Of a stretch of 64,000 bases of DNA, positions 52,268 through 62,183 are shown in pieces (position 1 is the first letter of the stretch; every line of letters begins with the position of its first letter). This stretch comes from Bradyrhizobium sp. AZCC 1610. GTDB taxonomy: Bacteria > Pseudomonadota > Alphaproteobacteria > Rhizobiales > Xanthobacteraceae. The stretch lies in contig NZ_JAZHRR010000001.1 in the NCBI RefSeq assembly GCF_036924515.1, positions 310,001-374,000 on the forward strand. Direction: 5' to 3'. Both the position numbers and the translations under genes were made by a program. The notes below the pieces were generated by a model. It ran no database searches. It was not told the origin of the DNA and was given only the letters and a program-made list of their open reading frames with translations.

Positions 52268-52456
52268 ATGGATATGATGGCGATGGTATCGAGCATGCTC
52301 GCGATGCAGGCGGCGGGTACGCAGCAGCAGATCCAGACCTCGATCATCAAACAGAACGCGGATGCCGAGAAGGCCGCGGTCCAGACGCTCTTGGGCACGC
52401 CCTCGACGGCCAATCTCGCCCCCGGTGTCGGCGGCAATCTCAATATTGCGGCCTGA
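52268..52456 (+). CDS. Small putative motility-type (YjfB-like) protein
   Basis: A 62-residue protein with aggag 9 bases before ATG 52268. The sequence is Met-, Ala- and Gln-rich at the start (MDMMAMVSSMLAMQAAGTQQ), then IQTSIIKQNADAEKAAVQTLL. This resembles the YjfB family, described as putative motility proteins, but the match is only by pattern. Stand-alone gene between two unrelated genes. Confidence 0.55.
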   Translation: MDMMAMVSSMLAMQAAGTQQQIQTSIIKQNADAEKAAVQTLLGTPSTANLAPGVGGNLNIAA

Positions 52457-52597
52457 GAGAAAGCCGGTCGCATCATTGAACCCTCATGGTGAGGAGGCGC
52501 TTTAGCGCCGCCTCCGCACGATGATTCGCATCGCCGGGAGAACCATGTGGCCCCGCTGGTGCCACTCACCCTTCGCCGAGCGCCTACCTGCAGACTG

Positions 52598-53284
52598 CTA
52601 AGGCCCGGCCTTTACCGGCTCCATCGCGGCCTTGATCAGCTTGATCGCGTCGTCGCTGGCCCATTCGGCGGGACCGGCAAGGTTGGCGATCTCGCAGCCC
52701 TGGCTGTCGACCAGCACCGAGGTTGGCATCCCCAGGGCCTTGCCTATGCTCTTAAGGTCTTGAAAAACCTTGGCTTTTGAGTCGGCGAAATAGCCAAGCC
52801 TGGTCAGGTTGGCCTCTTTGAGGAAGTTTTTCGGCTTCTCGGGATCACGGGTGTCGATATTGACGGCGACCACCTCGAAATCCTTGCCGCCGAGCTTGGC
52901 CTGCAGGCTGTCGAGCGCCGGCATTTCCTTACGACAGGGCACGCACCAGGTGGCCCACAGGTTCACCAGCACGGTCTTGCCGCGCCATTCCGACAGTTTT
53001 CTTGGCTTGCCCGCGGCATCCTCAAAAGCGAGGTCGGGGAGCCGCAAGGGCACCGTCGCCATGGTCAGCGCCGCCACCTCGCCATGCGCCAGCGGCGCGA
53101 TCTTGCGGGCAAGTTCAACCGCTCCCCTACAGATGGGATCGCCGCCAGCGCGTTTGAAGCCGCCGAGCCCGTAAAACGCGCCTAATCCGATCACGCCCAC
53201 AGCCGCCACCGCACCGATGGCGAGCGGGATCCGGCGCGTCGCGGCCGGGCGGGGCGGGGAAATTTCGGGCATATCGTTTGTCAT
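52598..53284 (-). CDS. tlpA: TlpA-like membrane-anchored thioredoxin
   Basis: A 228-residue protein with an N-terminal membrane anchor (about 20-40) and a periplasmic thioredoxin domain. The active site WCVPC is at about 113-117 and the cis-Pro loop is MPTSV; two further cysteines (about 52 and 203) could form a structural disulfide. In Bradyrhizobium japonicum TlpA is needed for cytochrome aa3 maturation, and its gene adjoins argH, as here. It is divergent from argH. Confidence 0.88.
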   Translation of the reverse strand: MTNDMPEISPPRPAATRRIPLAIGAVAAVGVIGLGAFYGLGGFKRAGGDPICRGAVELARKIAPLAHGEVAALTMATVPLRLPDLAFEDAAGKPRKLSEWRGKTVLVNLWATWCVPCRKEMPALDSLQAKLGGKDFEVVAVNIDTRDPEKPKNFLKEANLTRLGYFADSKAKVFQDLKSIGKALGMPTSVLVDSQGCEIANLAGPAEWASDDAIKLIKAAMEPVKAGP

Positions 53285-53393
53285 CCTGTATCAGATACGG
53301 CTATGCAGGGCTCAAGATTACGGTCGAGTTACGGCCGAAACCGGCGCGGCGTTTCGCTTCCGTTCGACGATAAATGGCAGGGCTTGAGAAGTC

Positions 53394-54791
53394 ATGAGCA
53401 ACAAGATGTGGGGCGGCCGGTTCACCGAGCGTCCCGATGCGATCATGGAGGAAATCAACGTCTCGATCGATGTCGACCGTCACCTCTATGCCCAGGACAT
53501 CGCCGCGTCCAAGGCCCACGCGGCGATGCTGGCCGCGCAAGGCATTATCACGGCGAGTGATGCGAAAAATATCGGCAAGGGTCTAGACACGATTTTGTCA
53601 GAAATCGAGAAGGGCGCGTTCGACTTCAAGCGCGCGCTCGAAGACATCCATATGAACGTCGAGAGCCGGCTTTCCGAACTGATCGGGCCGGCCGCGGGAC
53701 GGCTGCACACCGCACGCTCGCGCAACGACCAGGTCGCGACCGATTTCCGGCTCTATGTTCGCGACACGATCGACAAGACGGATGCGGCGCTGGCCGCCTT
53801 CCAGCATGCGCTGGCGGAGCGCGCGCTGGAACATGCCGCGACCGTGATGCCGGGCTTCACCCACCTGCAGACCGCCCAGCCCGTCACCTTCGGGCATCAT
53901 CTGCTCGCCTATGTCGAGATGGCCGCGCGCGACCGCGGCCGGTTTGCCGATGCGCGGAAGCGGCTGAACGAATCGCCGCTCGGGGCTGCGGCGCTGGCCG
54001 GAACCTCGTTTCCGATCGACCGCACGGCGACCGCGAAAGCGCTCGGCTTCGACCGGCCGATGGCCAATTCGCTGGACGCGGTATCGGACCGCGACTTCGT
54101 GCTGGAAACCCTGTCTGCGGCCTCGATCGCGGCCGTGCACATGTCGCGCTTCGCCGAGGAAATCGTGATCTGGACCTCGCCGCTGGTCGGCCTGGTGCGG
54201 CTCTCCGACAAGTTCACCACCGGCTCCTCGATCATGCCGCAGAAGCGCAATCCCGATGCGGCCGAACTGGTGCGCGCCAAGACCGGCCGGGTGATCGGCG
54301 CGCTCAACGGTCTCCTGATCGTGATGAAGGGGCTGCCGCTCGCCTATCAAAAGGACATGCAGGAGGACAAACAGGGCGCAATGGAGGCGTTCGGTGCGCT
54401 CTCGCTCGCGATCCGGGCGATGACCGGCATGGTCATCGATCTCGTCCCCGACGAGGCGCGGATGAAGGCTGCCGCCGGCGAGGGCTATGCCACCGCCACC
54501 GATCTGGCCGACTGGCTGGTGCGGACGCTGAAAATGCCGTTCCGCGACGCGCATCACGTCACCGGGCGCATCGTGGGCCTCGCGTCGAAGCAGGGCGTGG
54601 CGCTGCACGAACTGCCGCTGCAGGCGATGCAGGAAGTTGAGCCGAAGATTACGGCGGACGCCCTGCGCGTGCTATCGGTGGAAGCTTCCGTCAAGAGCCG
54701 GACCAGCTATGGCGGCACCGCGCCGAAGAACGTGCTTTCCCAGGCCAAAGCCTGGCTGAGGCGGCTGGAAAAAGAGCGAAAATTGGGCTGA
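53394..54791 (+). CDS. argH: Argininosuccinate lyase
   Basis: A 465-residue fumarase/aspartase-superfamily enzyme that splits argininosuccinate into arginine and fumarate. It starts [20 protein letters not shown] (typical N-terminus), contains [20 protein letters not shown] (about 103-122), [14 protein letters not shown] and the superfamily signature [12 protein letters not shown] (about 280-291). Length is normal. Divergent from tlpA, followed by lptM and lysA on the same strand. Confidence 0.96.
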   Translation: MSNKMWGGRFTERPDAIMEEINVSIDVDRHLYAQDIAASKAHAAMLAAQGIITASDAKNIGKGLDTILSEIEKGAFDFKRALEDIHMNVESRLSELIGPAAGRLHTARSRNDQVATDFRLYVRDTIDKTDAALAAFQHALAERALEHAATVMPGFTHLQTAQPVTFGHHLLAYVEMAARDRGRFADARKRLNESPLGAAALAGTSFPIDRTATAKALGFDRPMANSLDAVSDRDFVLETLSAASIAAVHMSRFAEEIVIWTSPLVGLVRLSDKFTTGSSIMPQKRNPDAAELVRAKTGRVIGALNGLLIVMKGLPLAYQKDMQEDKQGAMEAFGALSLAIRAMTGMVIDLVPDEARMKAAAGEGYATATDLADWLVRTLKMPFRDAHHVTGRIVGLASKQGVALHELPLQAMQEVEPKITADALRVLSVEASVKSRTSYGGTAPKNVLSQAKAWLRRLEKERKLG

Positions 54792-54902
54792 GGAAAAATT
54801 TCGCTGCAATTTCTTAGGTTTTTCTTGGGTTTCCGTGGCCCATCGGCACTCGCCAGACTGCGGCAATCTTTGTATGGTGCGGCGCGCATTGGGGATTTCG
54901 TC

Positions 54903-55166
54903 GTGATCAGTAACTACCGCCCGTCATCGTCGGGATGGGCCATCATCTTGTTGAGCGTAACCGCGCTCGCGCTCGGGGGCTGCGGACGCAAGGGCGGGCT
55001 CGACCTGCCGCCGAACGCGGCGTCACAGGCGCAACCCACGTCGGACACCGAGGCCGAGCGCGCCGCGCAGCCCGGCGTCTTCAATTCGACCTACGGATCC
55101 GAGGCTGGCCCCAGCGCCCCCAAGGGCGGCAAGAAGAAATTCGTTCTCGATCCGCTGCTGGACTGA
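54903..55166 (+). CDS. lptM: LptM-like lipoprotein
   Basis: An 87-residue lipoprotein from GTG 54903. The signal peptide ends in ALALGGCGRKGGLDLPP, where the lipobox Cys is about residue 26 and the following GRKGxLxLP motif is diagnostic of LptM (YifL), which matures the LPS translocon LptD. The rest is a low-complexity, charged tail. It lies between argH and lysA, the common arrangement in proteobacteria. Confidence 0.88.
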   Translation: MISNYRPSSSGWAIILLSVTALALGGCGRKGGLDLPPNAASQAQPTSDTEAERAAQPGVFNSTYGSEAGPSAPKGGKKKFVLDPLLD

Positions 55167-55173
55167 GCGCGCC

Positions 55174-56439
55174 ATGAATCATTTTGATTATCGCAACGGC
55201 GTGCTGCACGCCGAGGCCGTCAACCTGTCCGAACTCGCGGATGCCGTCGGCACGCCGTTCTATTGCTATTCGACGGCGACGCTGGAGCGTCACTACCGCG
55301 TCTTCACCGAGGCCTTTGCCGGCGAGAAGACGCTGGTCTGCTACGCCATGAAGGCGAACTCCAACCAGTCGGTGCTGCGTACGCTGGCGAAACTCGGGGC
55401 CGGGGCCGACGTGGTATCCGGCGGCGAGTTGAAGCGCGCGCTGGCGGCGGGTATTCCGCCGAGCAAGATCCTGTTCTCGGGCGTCGGCAAGACCGAGCCA
55501 GAACTGCGTGCAGCGCTGGCGGCCGACGTTCTCTGCATCAACGTCGAGTCCGAGCCCGAACTGGAACTGCTGTCGAAGCTCGCGGTCGAGACCGGCAAGA
55601 CCGCGCGGATTTCGTTGCGGGTCAATCCGGATGTCGATGCCGGCACCCACGCCAAGATCGCCACCGGAAAATCCGAAAACAAGTTCGGCATTCCGATCGA
55701 GCGGGCGCGCGAGGTCTATGCCCTCGCGGCAAAGCTGCCGGGCATCGAGGTGACCGGCACCGACATGCATATCGGCAGCCAGATCACTGATCTCTCCAAG
55801 ATGGAAACCGCGTTCCGGATTCTTTCCGATTTCGTGCTGACGCTGCGCGCCGACGGACACAACATCTCCCACATCGATTTCGGCGGCGGGCTCGGCATCC
55901 CCTATCACGCCGACCGCGAAGCGCCGCCGCTGCCGTCCGCCTACGCCGCGATGGTCAAGCGGGTGACGCACAATCTCGGCTGCACGCTGATGTTCGAGCC
56001 CGGGCGGATGATCGTCGGCAATGCCGGCATCCTCGTCTCCCGCGTCATTTATGTGAAGCCGGGCGAGGCGAAAAACTTCGTCATCATCGACGCCGCGATG
56101 AACGACCTGATACGGCCGACGCTCTACGAAGCCCATCACGACATCGTGCCGATCCGCGAGGCGGCGAAGGGCGCGCGAACGATCATGGCCGACGTCGTCG
56201 GTCCGGTCTGCGAAACCGGCGACTATCTCGCCCTCGATCGCAACCTGCCCGAACCCAGGGCCGGCGATCTCATCGCCATCATGACCGCCGGCGCCTACGG
56301 CGCGGTGCAGTCCGGTTTCTACAATACGCGGCCTTTGGTGCCGGAAGTCCTCGTCAAGGACGACCAGTACGCCGTGGTGCGCCCGCGCATCGAGGTCGAG
56401 GAACTGATCGCGATGGACAAGCCGGCGCCCTGGCTGTGA
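55174..56439 (+). CDS. lysA: Diaminopimelate decarboxylase
   Basis: A 421-residue PLP enzyme catalysing the last step of lysine synthesis. PLP-binding Lys is in CYAMKANSNQ (Lys60), the HIGSQITD and GGGLGIPY motifs bind phosphate, EPGRMIVGNAG follows, and the catalytic Cys is in VCETGDYLA. Length is normal. The gene starts 7 bp after the lipoprotein gene. Confidence 0.96.
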   Translation: MNHFDYRNGVLHAEAVNLSELADAVGTPFYCYSTATLERHYRVFTEAFAGEKTLVCYAMKANSNQSVLRTLAKLGAGADVVSGGELKRALAAGIPPSKILFSGVGKTEPELRAALAADVLCINVESEPELELLSKLAVETGKTARISLRVNPDVDAGTHAKIATGKSENKFGIPIERAREVYALAAKLPGIEVTGTDMHIGSQITDLSKMETAFRILSDFVLTLRADGHNISHIDFGGGLGIPYHADREAPPLPSAYAAMVKRVTHNLGCTLMFEPGRMIVGNAGILVSRVIYVKPGEAKNFVIIDAAMNDLIRPTLYEAHHDIVPIREAAKGARTIMADVVGPVCETGDYLALDRNLPEPRAGDLIAIMTAGAYGAVQSGFYNTRPLVPEVLVKDDQYAVVRPRIEVEELIAMDKPAPWL

Positions 56440-56472
56440 GCGTTGTCGCCTCGATGGTCTCCTGAACGTCCG

Positions 56473-56724
56473 TCATACTGTTTCGGCTGTTTTGGCCGTT
56501 ATCACCGCACTCGTTTTTTGCGCTGCGTCATAGACCTTGACCTGAAGCATCGGGTATTTGGTTTTGAGTTCCCGCGCTTTCTTTTCGGCGGCTTCCTTGG
56601 TGTCGAACACCGCCTTCATCTGACCGTCGACCTCGATGCCGAAACCCTCGGTGATAGTGACATCAGCGCGCATGATGTTCCTGGGGACTGGCTCCTCGGT
56701 CATCGTCGTCATGAATTTTCTCAT
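56473..56724 (-). CDS. Small hypothetical cytoplasmic protein
   Basis: An 83-residue protein with gggagg 6 bases upstream of ATG 56724 (GTG just before is an alternative). The body, ITEGFGIEVDGQMKAVFDTK, with EAAEKKARELKTKYPMLQVK, has an alpha-beta pattern with a single helix between strands. I cannot name a family. Convergent with lysA. Confidence 0.65.
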   Translation of the reverse strand: MRKFMTTMTEEPVPRNIMRADVTITEGFGIEVDGQMKAVFDTKEAAEKKARELKTKYPMLQVKVYDAAQKTSAVITAKTAETV

Positions 56725-57030
56725 CACGGACCTCCCTTGTTATGTTCTGGCCGCTGCCGCGTTATGGGCGCTGGCTCAACGAGGGTGGACACTTTCGCCG
56801 AAAATTCCTCTTCAGCCAGCAACTTGAAATCGCTTTCCGAGGTCATATCTAAAACGCAGTCGATATGGATTCGTTCGGCGGGCCCTCTCTGCTGCTAATC
56901 GGGCGCCAGGAACGCATACCGCACCCCCGAAGTTTGAGCGCCGCCCGCAGTGGCCCATCGACCGGATTGCAGCACGACATTTCCTCCAATCAACGTCGCA
57001 CGGCTCTGCCGGAGCGGCATACGGACCAAC

Positions 57031-57312
57031 ATGAAATACATTTCGGAACCTAAGCCGGTAACGGCACACTCACGCCCAAATGCGAAACTTATGGCCGGTG
57101 CAGCGCGGCCACGATCCCGGCCCGCCCGGAGAAATGAATCTTCCGGGTTCCCTGGCTCTCAGGCGAAGAGTGCTCAGAGCGCAGAGAGAAACTATGAACG
57201 CTATCTGGCCTTGGCCCGCGCTGAACTTCTGAGGGGAGACCGGATCGCAGCGGAGAATTATTTCCAGCATGCCGAGCACTATTTCCGGTCGATGTCGAAG
57301 AATGCGAATTAG
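57031..57312 (+). CDS. DUF4167-related small protein
   Basis: A 93-residue protein from ATG 57031. The first half is basic and unstructured; the second half has the DUF4167 core NYERYLALARAELLRGDRIA and AENYFQHAEHYFRS. Full DUF4167 proteins are longer and carry this core near the N-terminus followed by a long tail, so this is a stand-alone core. The SD is weak. Function unknown; RNA binding has been suggested for the family. Confidence 0.7.
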   Translation: MKYISEPKPVTAHSRPNAKLMAGAARPRSRPARRNESSGFPGSQAKSAQSAERNYERYLALARAELLRGDRIAAENYFQHAEHYFRSMSKNAN

Positions 57313-57332
57313 CACGTAGGTCGCACGAGAGA

Positions 57333-58244
57333 TCACTTCGCCGCGTGATCGCCCTTTGCCCCGCCGACCACCACGCCCGCCGCCTTTTCGATCGGCTTGA
57401 TCGCGGCGGTGAAATCCGACTCCGGACCCTCGTCGCGGATGATGACCTCCCACAAGCGTCCGACCGCTTCGGCGACTTCCATCGACAGCCCCAGCGATTT
57501 CATCTCCGCCAGCGCGAGCCGCACATCCTTCACCATCAAGCCGGTGGCGAAGCCGAAATCGAAGCTGCGCGGCAGCACCGAGCGCGGAAACTTGTCGCGG
57601 CTGGCGGTGTTCAGTCCCGAACCGGCATTGATGACGTCGATCATCACGGCCGGATCGAGCCCCGCCTTGACGCCCATCACCACGGCTTCCGACGTCGCCA
57701 CCATCGCGGTTGCGGAGAGGAAGTTGTTGGCAAGTTTCATCGTCTGCGCCGAGCCGGGCTTTTCGCCGATGAAGAACACTTTTCCGATCACGTCGAGCGC
57801 CGGCTTTACCGCCTCATAGTCGGCACGCGGGCCGGAGGCCATCACCGCCAACGTTCCCTTCTCGGCGCCGCCGACGCCGCCGCTCACGGGACTGTCGATC
57901 TGCACGATGTTCTTCGCAGCCAGCAGGCCGTGAATCCGTGTGGCCATCTGCGAACCGACGGTGGAAAGATCGACGAAGCGCCTGACGCGCTTGCCCTCGA
58001 TCACCCCAGCGGCGCCGCCGGTCGCAACATCGAGTGAAGCTTGCAGCGAGGGTAGGCTCGCCAGGACGGTCTCGCAACGGTCGGCGACGTCCTTGGGCGA
58101 CGATGCGGCCTGCGCGCCGAGCGCGACCAGTTGGTCGACGACTTCCTTCCGCGTATCGAACACGGTGAGCTGGTGCTTGGCCTCGATCAGGCGTCGCGCC
58201 ATCGGAAAACCCATCTTCCCGAGGCCGATGAATCCGATTTCCAT
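57333..58244 (-). CDS. 3-hydroxyisobutyrate dehydrogenase-family oxidoreductase
   Basis: A 303-residue NAD(P)-dependent beta-hydroxyacid dehydrogenase. N-terminal IGFIGLGKMGFPMARRLIEA carries the GxGxMG motif (about 6-11), the substrate loop VDSPVSGGVGGAEKGTLAVM reads IDSPVSGG here (about 117-124), and the catalytic Lys lies in TMKLANNFLSA (about 168). The exact substrate (3-hydroxyisobutyrate, tartronate semialdehyde or other) is uncertain. It is preceded by a palindromic repeat and the carboxymuconolactone decarboxylase-like gene. Confidence 0.87.
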   Translation of the reverse strand: MEIGFIGLGKMGFPMARRLIEAKHQLTVFDTRKEVVDQLVALGAQAASSPKDVADRCETVLASLPSLQASLDVATGGAAGVIEGKRVRRFVDLSTVGSQMATRIHGLLAAKNIVQIDSPVSGGVGGAEKGTLAVMASGPRADYEAVKPALDVIGKVFFIGEKPGSAQTMKLANNFLSATAMVATSEAVVMGVKAGLDPAVMIDVINAGSGLNTASRDKFPRSVLPRSFDFGFATGLMVKDVRLALAEMKSLGLSMEVAEAVGRLWEVIIRDEGPESDFTAAIKPIEKAAGVVVGGAKGDHAAK

Positions 58245-58266
58245 GATGGTGTTTCCTCTCGCACTT

Positions 58267-58385
58267 CGTCATTGCGAGGCTTGTCCCGCCGTAGCTCGAA
58301 GAGCGAAGGCGGAAGCGCGCCTAGGTCTGATTGCTTCCGCCTTCGCTAAAGCTTCGGCGGACAAGTCGCTTCGCTCGCAATGACG
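58267..58385. repeat. Dispersed palindromic element (cgtcattgcgag family, long centre)
   Basis: Outer arms cgtcattgcgag and ctcgcaatgacg as at 12633 and 39189, but the centre is longer, with its own palindrome (cttccgccttcgct/agcgaaggcggaag). It lies between two minus-strand genes. Confidence 0.8.
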
Positions 58386-58413
58386 GCTGAAACGGTTTGT
58401 TATTTCGACGCTC

Positions 58414-58794
58414 TTAACCCTTGTCCAATTCCGCAAACACTTCGCGCGCGATGCGAAAGCTGTCGACGCCGGCGGGGATGCCGGCATAGATCGAAACCTG
58501 CATGAAGATCTCGCGGATCTCGTCGCGGCTGACGCCGTTGGTCAGCGCGCCCTTGATGTGCGCCTTCAATTCGTGCGGCCGGTTCAGGATCGAGATCATG
58601 GCGAGGTTGAGCATGCTGCGCGTCTTGTGCGGCAGTTCCTCGCGGCCCCATACCGCGCCCCAGCAATATTCGGTGACGAGTTCCTGGAACGGCTTGTTGA
58701 AGCTGTCGGCGTTCTTCAGGGCATTGTTGACATAGGCCTCGCCGAGCACGGCTTTGCGAATTTCCAGTCCCTTGTCGTGTGTCTTTTGGTCCAT
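58414..58794 (-). CDS. Carboxymuconolactone decarboxylase family protein
   Basis: A 126-residue protein. The family core is TRSMLNLAMISILNRPHELK (about 57-76) followed by HIKGALTNGVSRDEIREIFM, matching 4-carboxymuconolactone decarboxylase (PcaC). The CxxC of AhpD-type peroxidases is absent. It could decarboxylate in the protocatechuate pathway or do a related step; the other pca genes are not in the window. Upstream of the HIBADH-like gene on the same strand, so perhaps one operon. Confidence 0.82.
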   Translation of the reverse strand: MDQKTHDKGLEIRKAVLGEAYVNNALKNADSFNKPFQELVTEYCWGAVWGREELPHKTRSMLNLAMISILNRPHELKAHIKGALTNGVSRDEIREIFMQVSIYAGIPAGVDSFRIAREVFAELDKG

Positions 58795-58959
58795 GACGTT
58801 TCCTTACGTATTTTTACGGTTCGATGCCGACGTTACGGGGTCGCCCGCCCGCAGTCACGCCTTCGTGTTATGCGTATTTCCGGGTGTGGGTTACCCCGGG
58901 AACGGGTGCCTCATTGCCGCCGTTGTGCTAGGCTGACTTGTCGGTAACCCGGAGAGAGT

Positions 58960-61617
58960 TTGTTGAACGGCGCTTCTCCCGACCCCACTAAAACCACCCG
59001 CGAGCCGGATGCTGTCGCGCGGCTCAAACTGACGCAGGCCCTGCAACGGGCTCAGTATGCGATTGCGTGGGAACGCGCCTGGCCGGGCTTCGCCCGGATT
59101 TTGAGCGTGATCGGACTGTTTCTGGTGGCGTCCTGGGCCGGTTTGTGGCTGGCGCTGCCATTCCTTGCACGTGCGATCGGCCTCGGCCTGTTCATCCTGC
59201 TGGCGCTGGCGGCGTTATTCCCGCTCGCGCGGTTTCGCTGGCCGAGCCGCGAAGAGGCGTTGAGCCGGCTCGACCGCGGCACCGGCATTCGCCACCGCCC
59301 GGCGACCGCGCTGACCGATACGCTCTCCAACAAGGACCCGATCGCGCAGGCGCTGTGGCGCGAGCAGCGCGAGCGCACGCTGGCCTCGATCAAGCGGATC
59401 CGCGCCGGGCTGCCTTCGCCGCGGCTTCCGATCCACGATCCCTGGGCGCTGCGCGCGCTGGTCATGGTGATGCTGGCGGCCGCCTATGTCGCCGCCGGCG
59501 ACGAGCGCACGCTGCGAATTGCCGCGGCGTTCGACTGGAACGGGGTGCTGGCGCCGGCGAACGTCCGGGTCGATGCCTGGGTGACCCCGCCGGTCTATAC
59601 CGGCAAGCCGCCGGTCATTCTGTCCGCCGCCAGGGATGCGGCTTCGCCCGATAGCGGAGCACCGTTGCCGGTGCCTTCAGGCAGCACGCTGCTGGTGCGT
59701 TCCAGCGGCGGCACCATCGATGTCGTGGTCGGCGGCGGCGTGACCGAGATCGCGCCGGGTGAACAGGCGCCGAAGGGCACCAACGAACGGCATTTCAAGA
59801 TCACCGGCGACGGCAGTGCGCATGTCCGCGCGCCGTCCGGCCAGCCGCTGTGGCGCTTTGCGGCCACTCCCGACCGCGCGCCGACCATTTCGCTTGCCAA
59901 GGATCCGGAACGCCAGGCCCGCGGCTCGCTGCAGATGTCCTACAAGCTCGAGGACGATTACGGCGTCACCGAAGCGCGCGCGCAATTCGTCGCCCGCCCC
60001 GCCGATGCGGCCAAGACTTCTGATGCCAAGACCCCCGATGCCAAGACCCCCGATGCGAAGGAAGGCAAGAGCAAGGAGGCCGACAAGGCCGAGCCGCGGC
60101 CGCTGTTCGAGTCGCCGCAGTTTCCGCTGGTGCTGCCGAACGCGCGTACCCGCAACGGCGTCGGCCAGACGGTGAAGGATCTCAGCGAAGATCCCTATGC
60201 CGGCGCCGACGTGACGCTGACGCTCACGGCCAAGGACGAGGCCGGCAATGAAGGCAAGAGCGAGCCGTTCAATATGCGGCTGCCGGAGCGGCTGTTCACA
60301 AAGCCCCTGGCGCGTGCCTTGATCGAGCAGCGCCGCATCCTCGCCCTCGACGCCAACCAGAATGCGCAGGTCTATACTGCGCTCGATGCGCTGATGATCG
60401 CGCCGGAACTGTTCACGCCGGAGGCTGGGCATTATCTCGGCCTCTTCAGCGTTAAGCACCAACTCGAGGCGTCGCGCACCGATGCCGCGCTGCGCGAAGT
60501 CGTCGCCAGCCTGTGGGCGCTTGCCGTCGCCATCGAGGACGGCAACATCACCGACGTCGACAAGGCGCTGCGCGCGGCCCAGGAAGCGCTCAAGCAGGCG
60601 CTGGAGCGCGGCGCCACCGACGAGGAGATCAAGAAGCTCACCGACAATCTGCGCGCCGCGCTGGACAATTTCCTGCGCCAGCTCGCCGAGCAGTTCCGCA
60701 ACAATCCGCAGCAATTGGCCCGCCCGCTCGATCCCAACACCAAGATGCTGAGCCAGCAGGATCTCAAGAGCATGCTCGACCGGCTGGAGCGGATGTCGCG
60801 GTCCGGCGACAAGGATGCCGCCAAACAGCTATTGGAACAGCTGCAGCAGATGCTGGAAAACCTGCAGATGGCGCAGCCAGGCCAGGGCGACAACGAGATG
60901 GAGCAGGCGCTGAACGAGCTCGGCGACATGATCCGCAAGCAGCAGCAATTGCGCGACAAGACCTACAAGCAGGGCCAGGATTCCAGGCGCGACCGCATGC
61001 GCGGCAAGCAGGGCGACCAGAGCATGGGCGATCTGCAGCAGGACCAGCAGGGCCTCCGCGATCGGCTGAAGAAATTGCAGGAAGAACTCGCCAAGCGCGG
61101 CATGGGACCGGGCCAGCGCGGCCAACAGGGCCAGCAGGGTCAGCGCGGCGAACAGGGGCAGGGCCAGCAGGGTCAAGGCCAGCAGGGTCAAGGCGGCGAC
61201 CAGGGCGACGGTGAGGACGGGCTCGGCCAGGCCGATTCGGCGATGGGCGATGCCACCGGCCGGCTCGGCGATGGCAATGCCGATGGCGCGGTGGACTCGC
61301 AAGGCCGCGCGCTCGACGCGCTGCGCAAGGGTGCGCAGAGCCTGGCCGAGGCCATGCAGCAGGGTGACGGCGACCAGCCGGGCGACGGCCCCGGCAATCC
61401 AAGAGGCCGCCAGCAGGGCGCTGCCAACTCGACCGATCCGCTGGGCCGGCCGATGCGCAACAACGAATTCACCGACGATTATTCGGTGAAGATCCCCGGC
61501 GAGATCGACGTGCAGCGGGTGCGCCGGATCCTCGAAGAACTGCGGCGCCGTCTCGCCGATCCGTCCCGCCCGCAGATCGAACTCGATTACATCGAGCGGC
61601 TGTTGAAGGATTATTGA
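58960..61617 (+). CDS. TIGR02302/DUF4175 family large membrane protein
   Basis: An 885-residue protein starting at TTG 58960 with ggagag upstream. Two helices lie at about 46-88, followed by a basic/globular region. A 15-bp DNA repeat encodes DAKTPDAKTPDAK (about 352-364), and near 700-755 the sequence is Gln/Gly-rich (GQQGQQGQRGEQ and similar). The C-terminus (EFTDDYSVKIPGEIDVQRVR, RRILEELRRRLADPSRPQ) is family-typical. TIGR02302 proteins are exclusive to alphaproteobacteria, with unknown function. A palindromic element and cpdR follow. Confidence 0.88.
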   Translation: MLNGASPDPTKTTREPDAVARLKLTQALQRAQYAIAWERAWPGFARILSVIGLFLVASWAGLWLALPFLARAIGLGLFILLALAALFPLARFRWPSREEALSRLDRGTGIRHRPATALTDTLSNKDPIAQALWREQRERTLASIKRIRAGLPSPRLPIHDPWALRALVMVMLAAAYVAAGDERTLRIAAAFDWNGVLAPANVRVDAWVTPPVYTGKPPVILSAARDAASPDSGAPLPVPSGSTLLVRSSGGTIDVVVGGGVTEIAPGEQAPKGTNERHFKITGDGSAHVRAPSGQPLWRFAATPDRAPTISLAKDPERQARGSLQMSYKLEDDYGVTEARAQFVARPADAAKTSDAKTPDAKTPDAKEGKSKEADKAEPRPLFESPQFPLVLPNARTRNGVGQTVKDLSEDPYAGADVTLTLTAKDEAGNEGKSEPFNMRLPERLFTKPLARALIEQRRILALDANQNAQVYTALDALMIAPELFTPEAGHYLGLFSVKHQLEASRTDAALREVVASLWALAVAIEDGNITDVDKALRAAQEALKQALERGATDEEIKKLTDNLRAALDNFLRQLAEQFRNNPQQLARPLDPNTKMLSQQDLKSMLDRLERMSRSGDKDAAKQLLEQLQQMLENLQMAQPGQGDNEMEQALNELGDMIRKQQQLRDKTYKQGQDSRRDRMRGKQGDQSMGDLQQDQQGLRDRLKKLQEELAKRGMGPGQRGQQGQQGQRGEQGQGQQGQGQQGQGGDQGDGEDGLGQADSAMGDATGRLGDGNADGAVDSQGRALDALRKGAQSLAEAMQQGDGDQPGDGPGNPRGRQQGAANSTDPLGRPMRNNEFTDDYSVKIPGEIDVQRVRRILEELRRRLADPSRPQIELDYIERLLKDY

Positions 61618-61656
61618 GCGGGGCTCGGCTCAACCGACCGTCATCACGCACACTGT

Positions 61657-61734
61657 CGTCACCCGCGAAGGCGGGTGTCAGGGATTGATCGAGAAGCCGC
61701 GGCGTACTGGATCCCCGCCTTCGCGGGGATGACG
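61657..61734. repeat. Palindromic repeat (cgtcaccc.cgcgaaggcggg family)
   Basis: cgtcacccgcgaaggcgggtgtc and gatccccgccttcgcgggga face each other with a 36-bp centre. It lies between the TIGR02302 gene and the convergent cpdR gene; it may terminate both. Confidence 0.8.
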
Positions 61735-61773
61735 AGCTGAGGATGTGGCGGCACTGGTAGACCGCCCTCCCAG

Positions 61774-62151
61774 CTACCCCGCCTTCCCAGCCGCCAGCGC
61801 ATCCGCCACAGCCGTGCGGATGTCGTGCACCGAGAACGGCTTCGTCACCACGTCGTGTACGATGGCGTTGAGGCCGGAGGCGCGTTCGCGCTGATCGGCG
61901 AAACCCGTCATCAACAGGATCTTCAGCTTGGGAAAATCGCGCGCCGCCGTCAGCGCAAGTGCGATGCCGTCCATCACGGGCATCTGGATGTCGGTCAGCA
62001 GCAGGTCGAACGTGCCGTGTTCGCGGGTCAGGATATCGAGCGCTTCGGCGCCGTCCTCGGCGGTGACGGTCTCATGGCCGTCCATGGCGATGGCGCGCGC
62101 CACCAGCGAGCGCATGGAATCCTCGTCATCGGCAATCAGCACGCGTGGCAT
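61774..62151 (-). CDS. cpdR: Single-domain response regulator CpdR
   Basis: A 125-residue receiver-only protein. Acidic DDED at 8-11, phosphorylation Asp54 in LLLTDIQMPVMDG, Thr/Lys signature in LMTGFADQ and VVTKPFSVHD. Length and sequence fit CpdR, which, unphosphorylated, delivers substrates such as CtrA pathway factors to ClpXP in alphaproteobacteria. Neighbours here are the TIGR02302 gene and the zinc-ribbon gene, 32 bp upstream on the same strand, so probably co-transcribed. Confidence 0.88.
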   Translation of the reverse strand: MPRVLIADDEDSMRSLVARAIAMDGHETVTAEDGAEALDILTREHGTFDLLLTDIQMPVMDGIALALTAARDFPKLKILLMTGFADQRERASGLNAIVHDVVTKPFSVHDIRTAVADALAAGKAG

Positions 62152-62183
62152 GAAGTCGTCTCTCTCGCCTCAGGCGGCCTGGT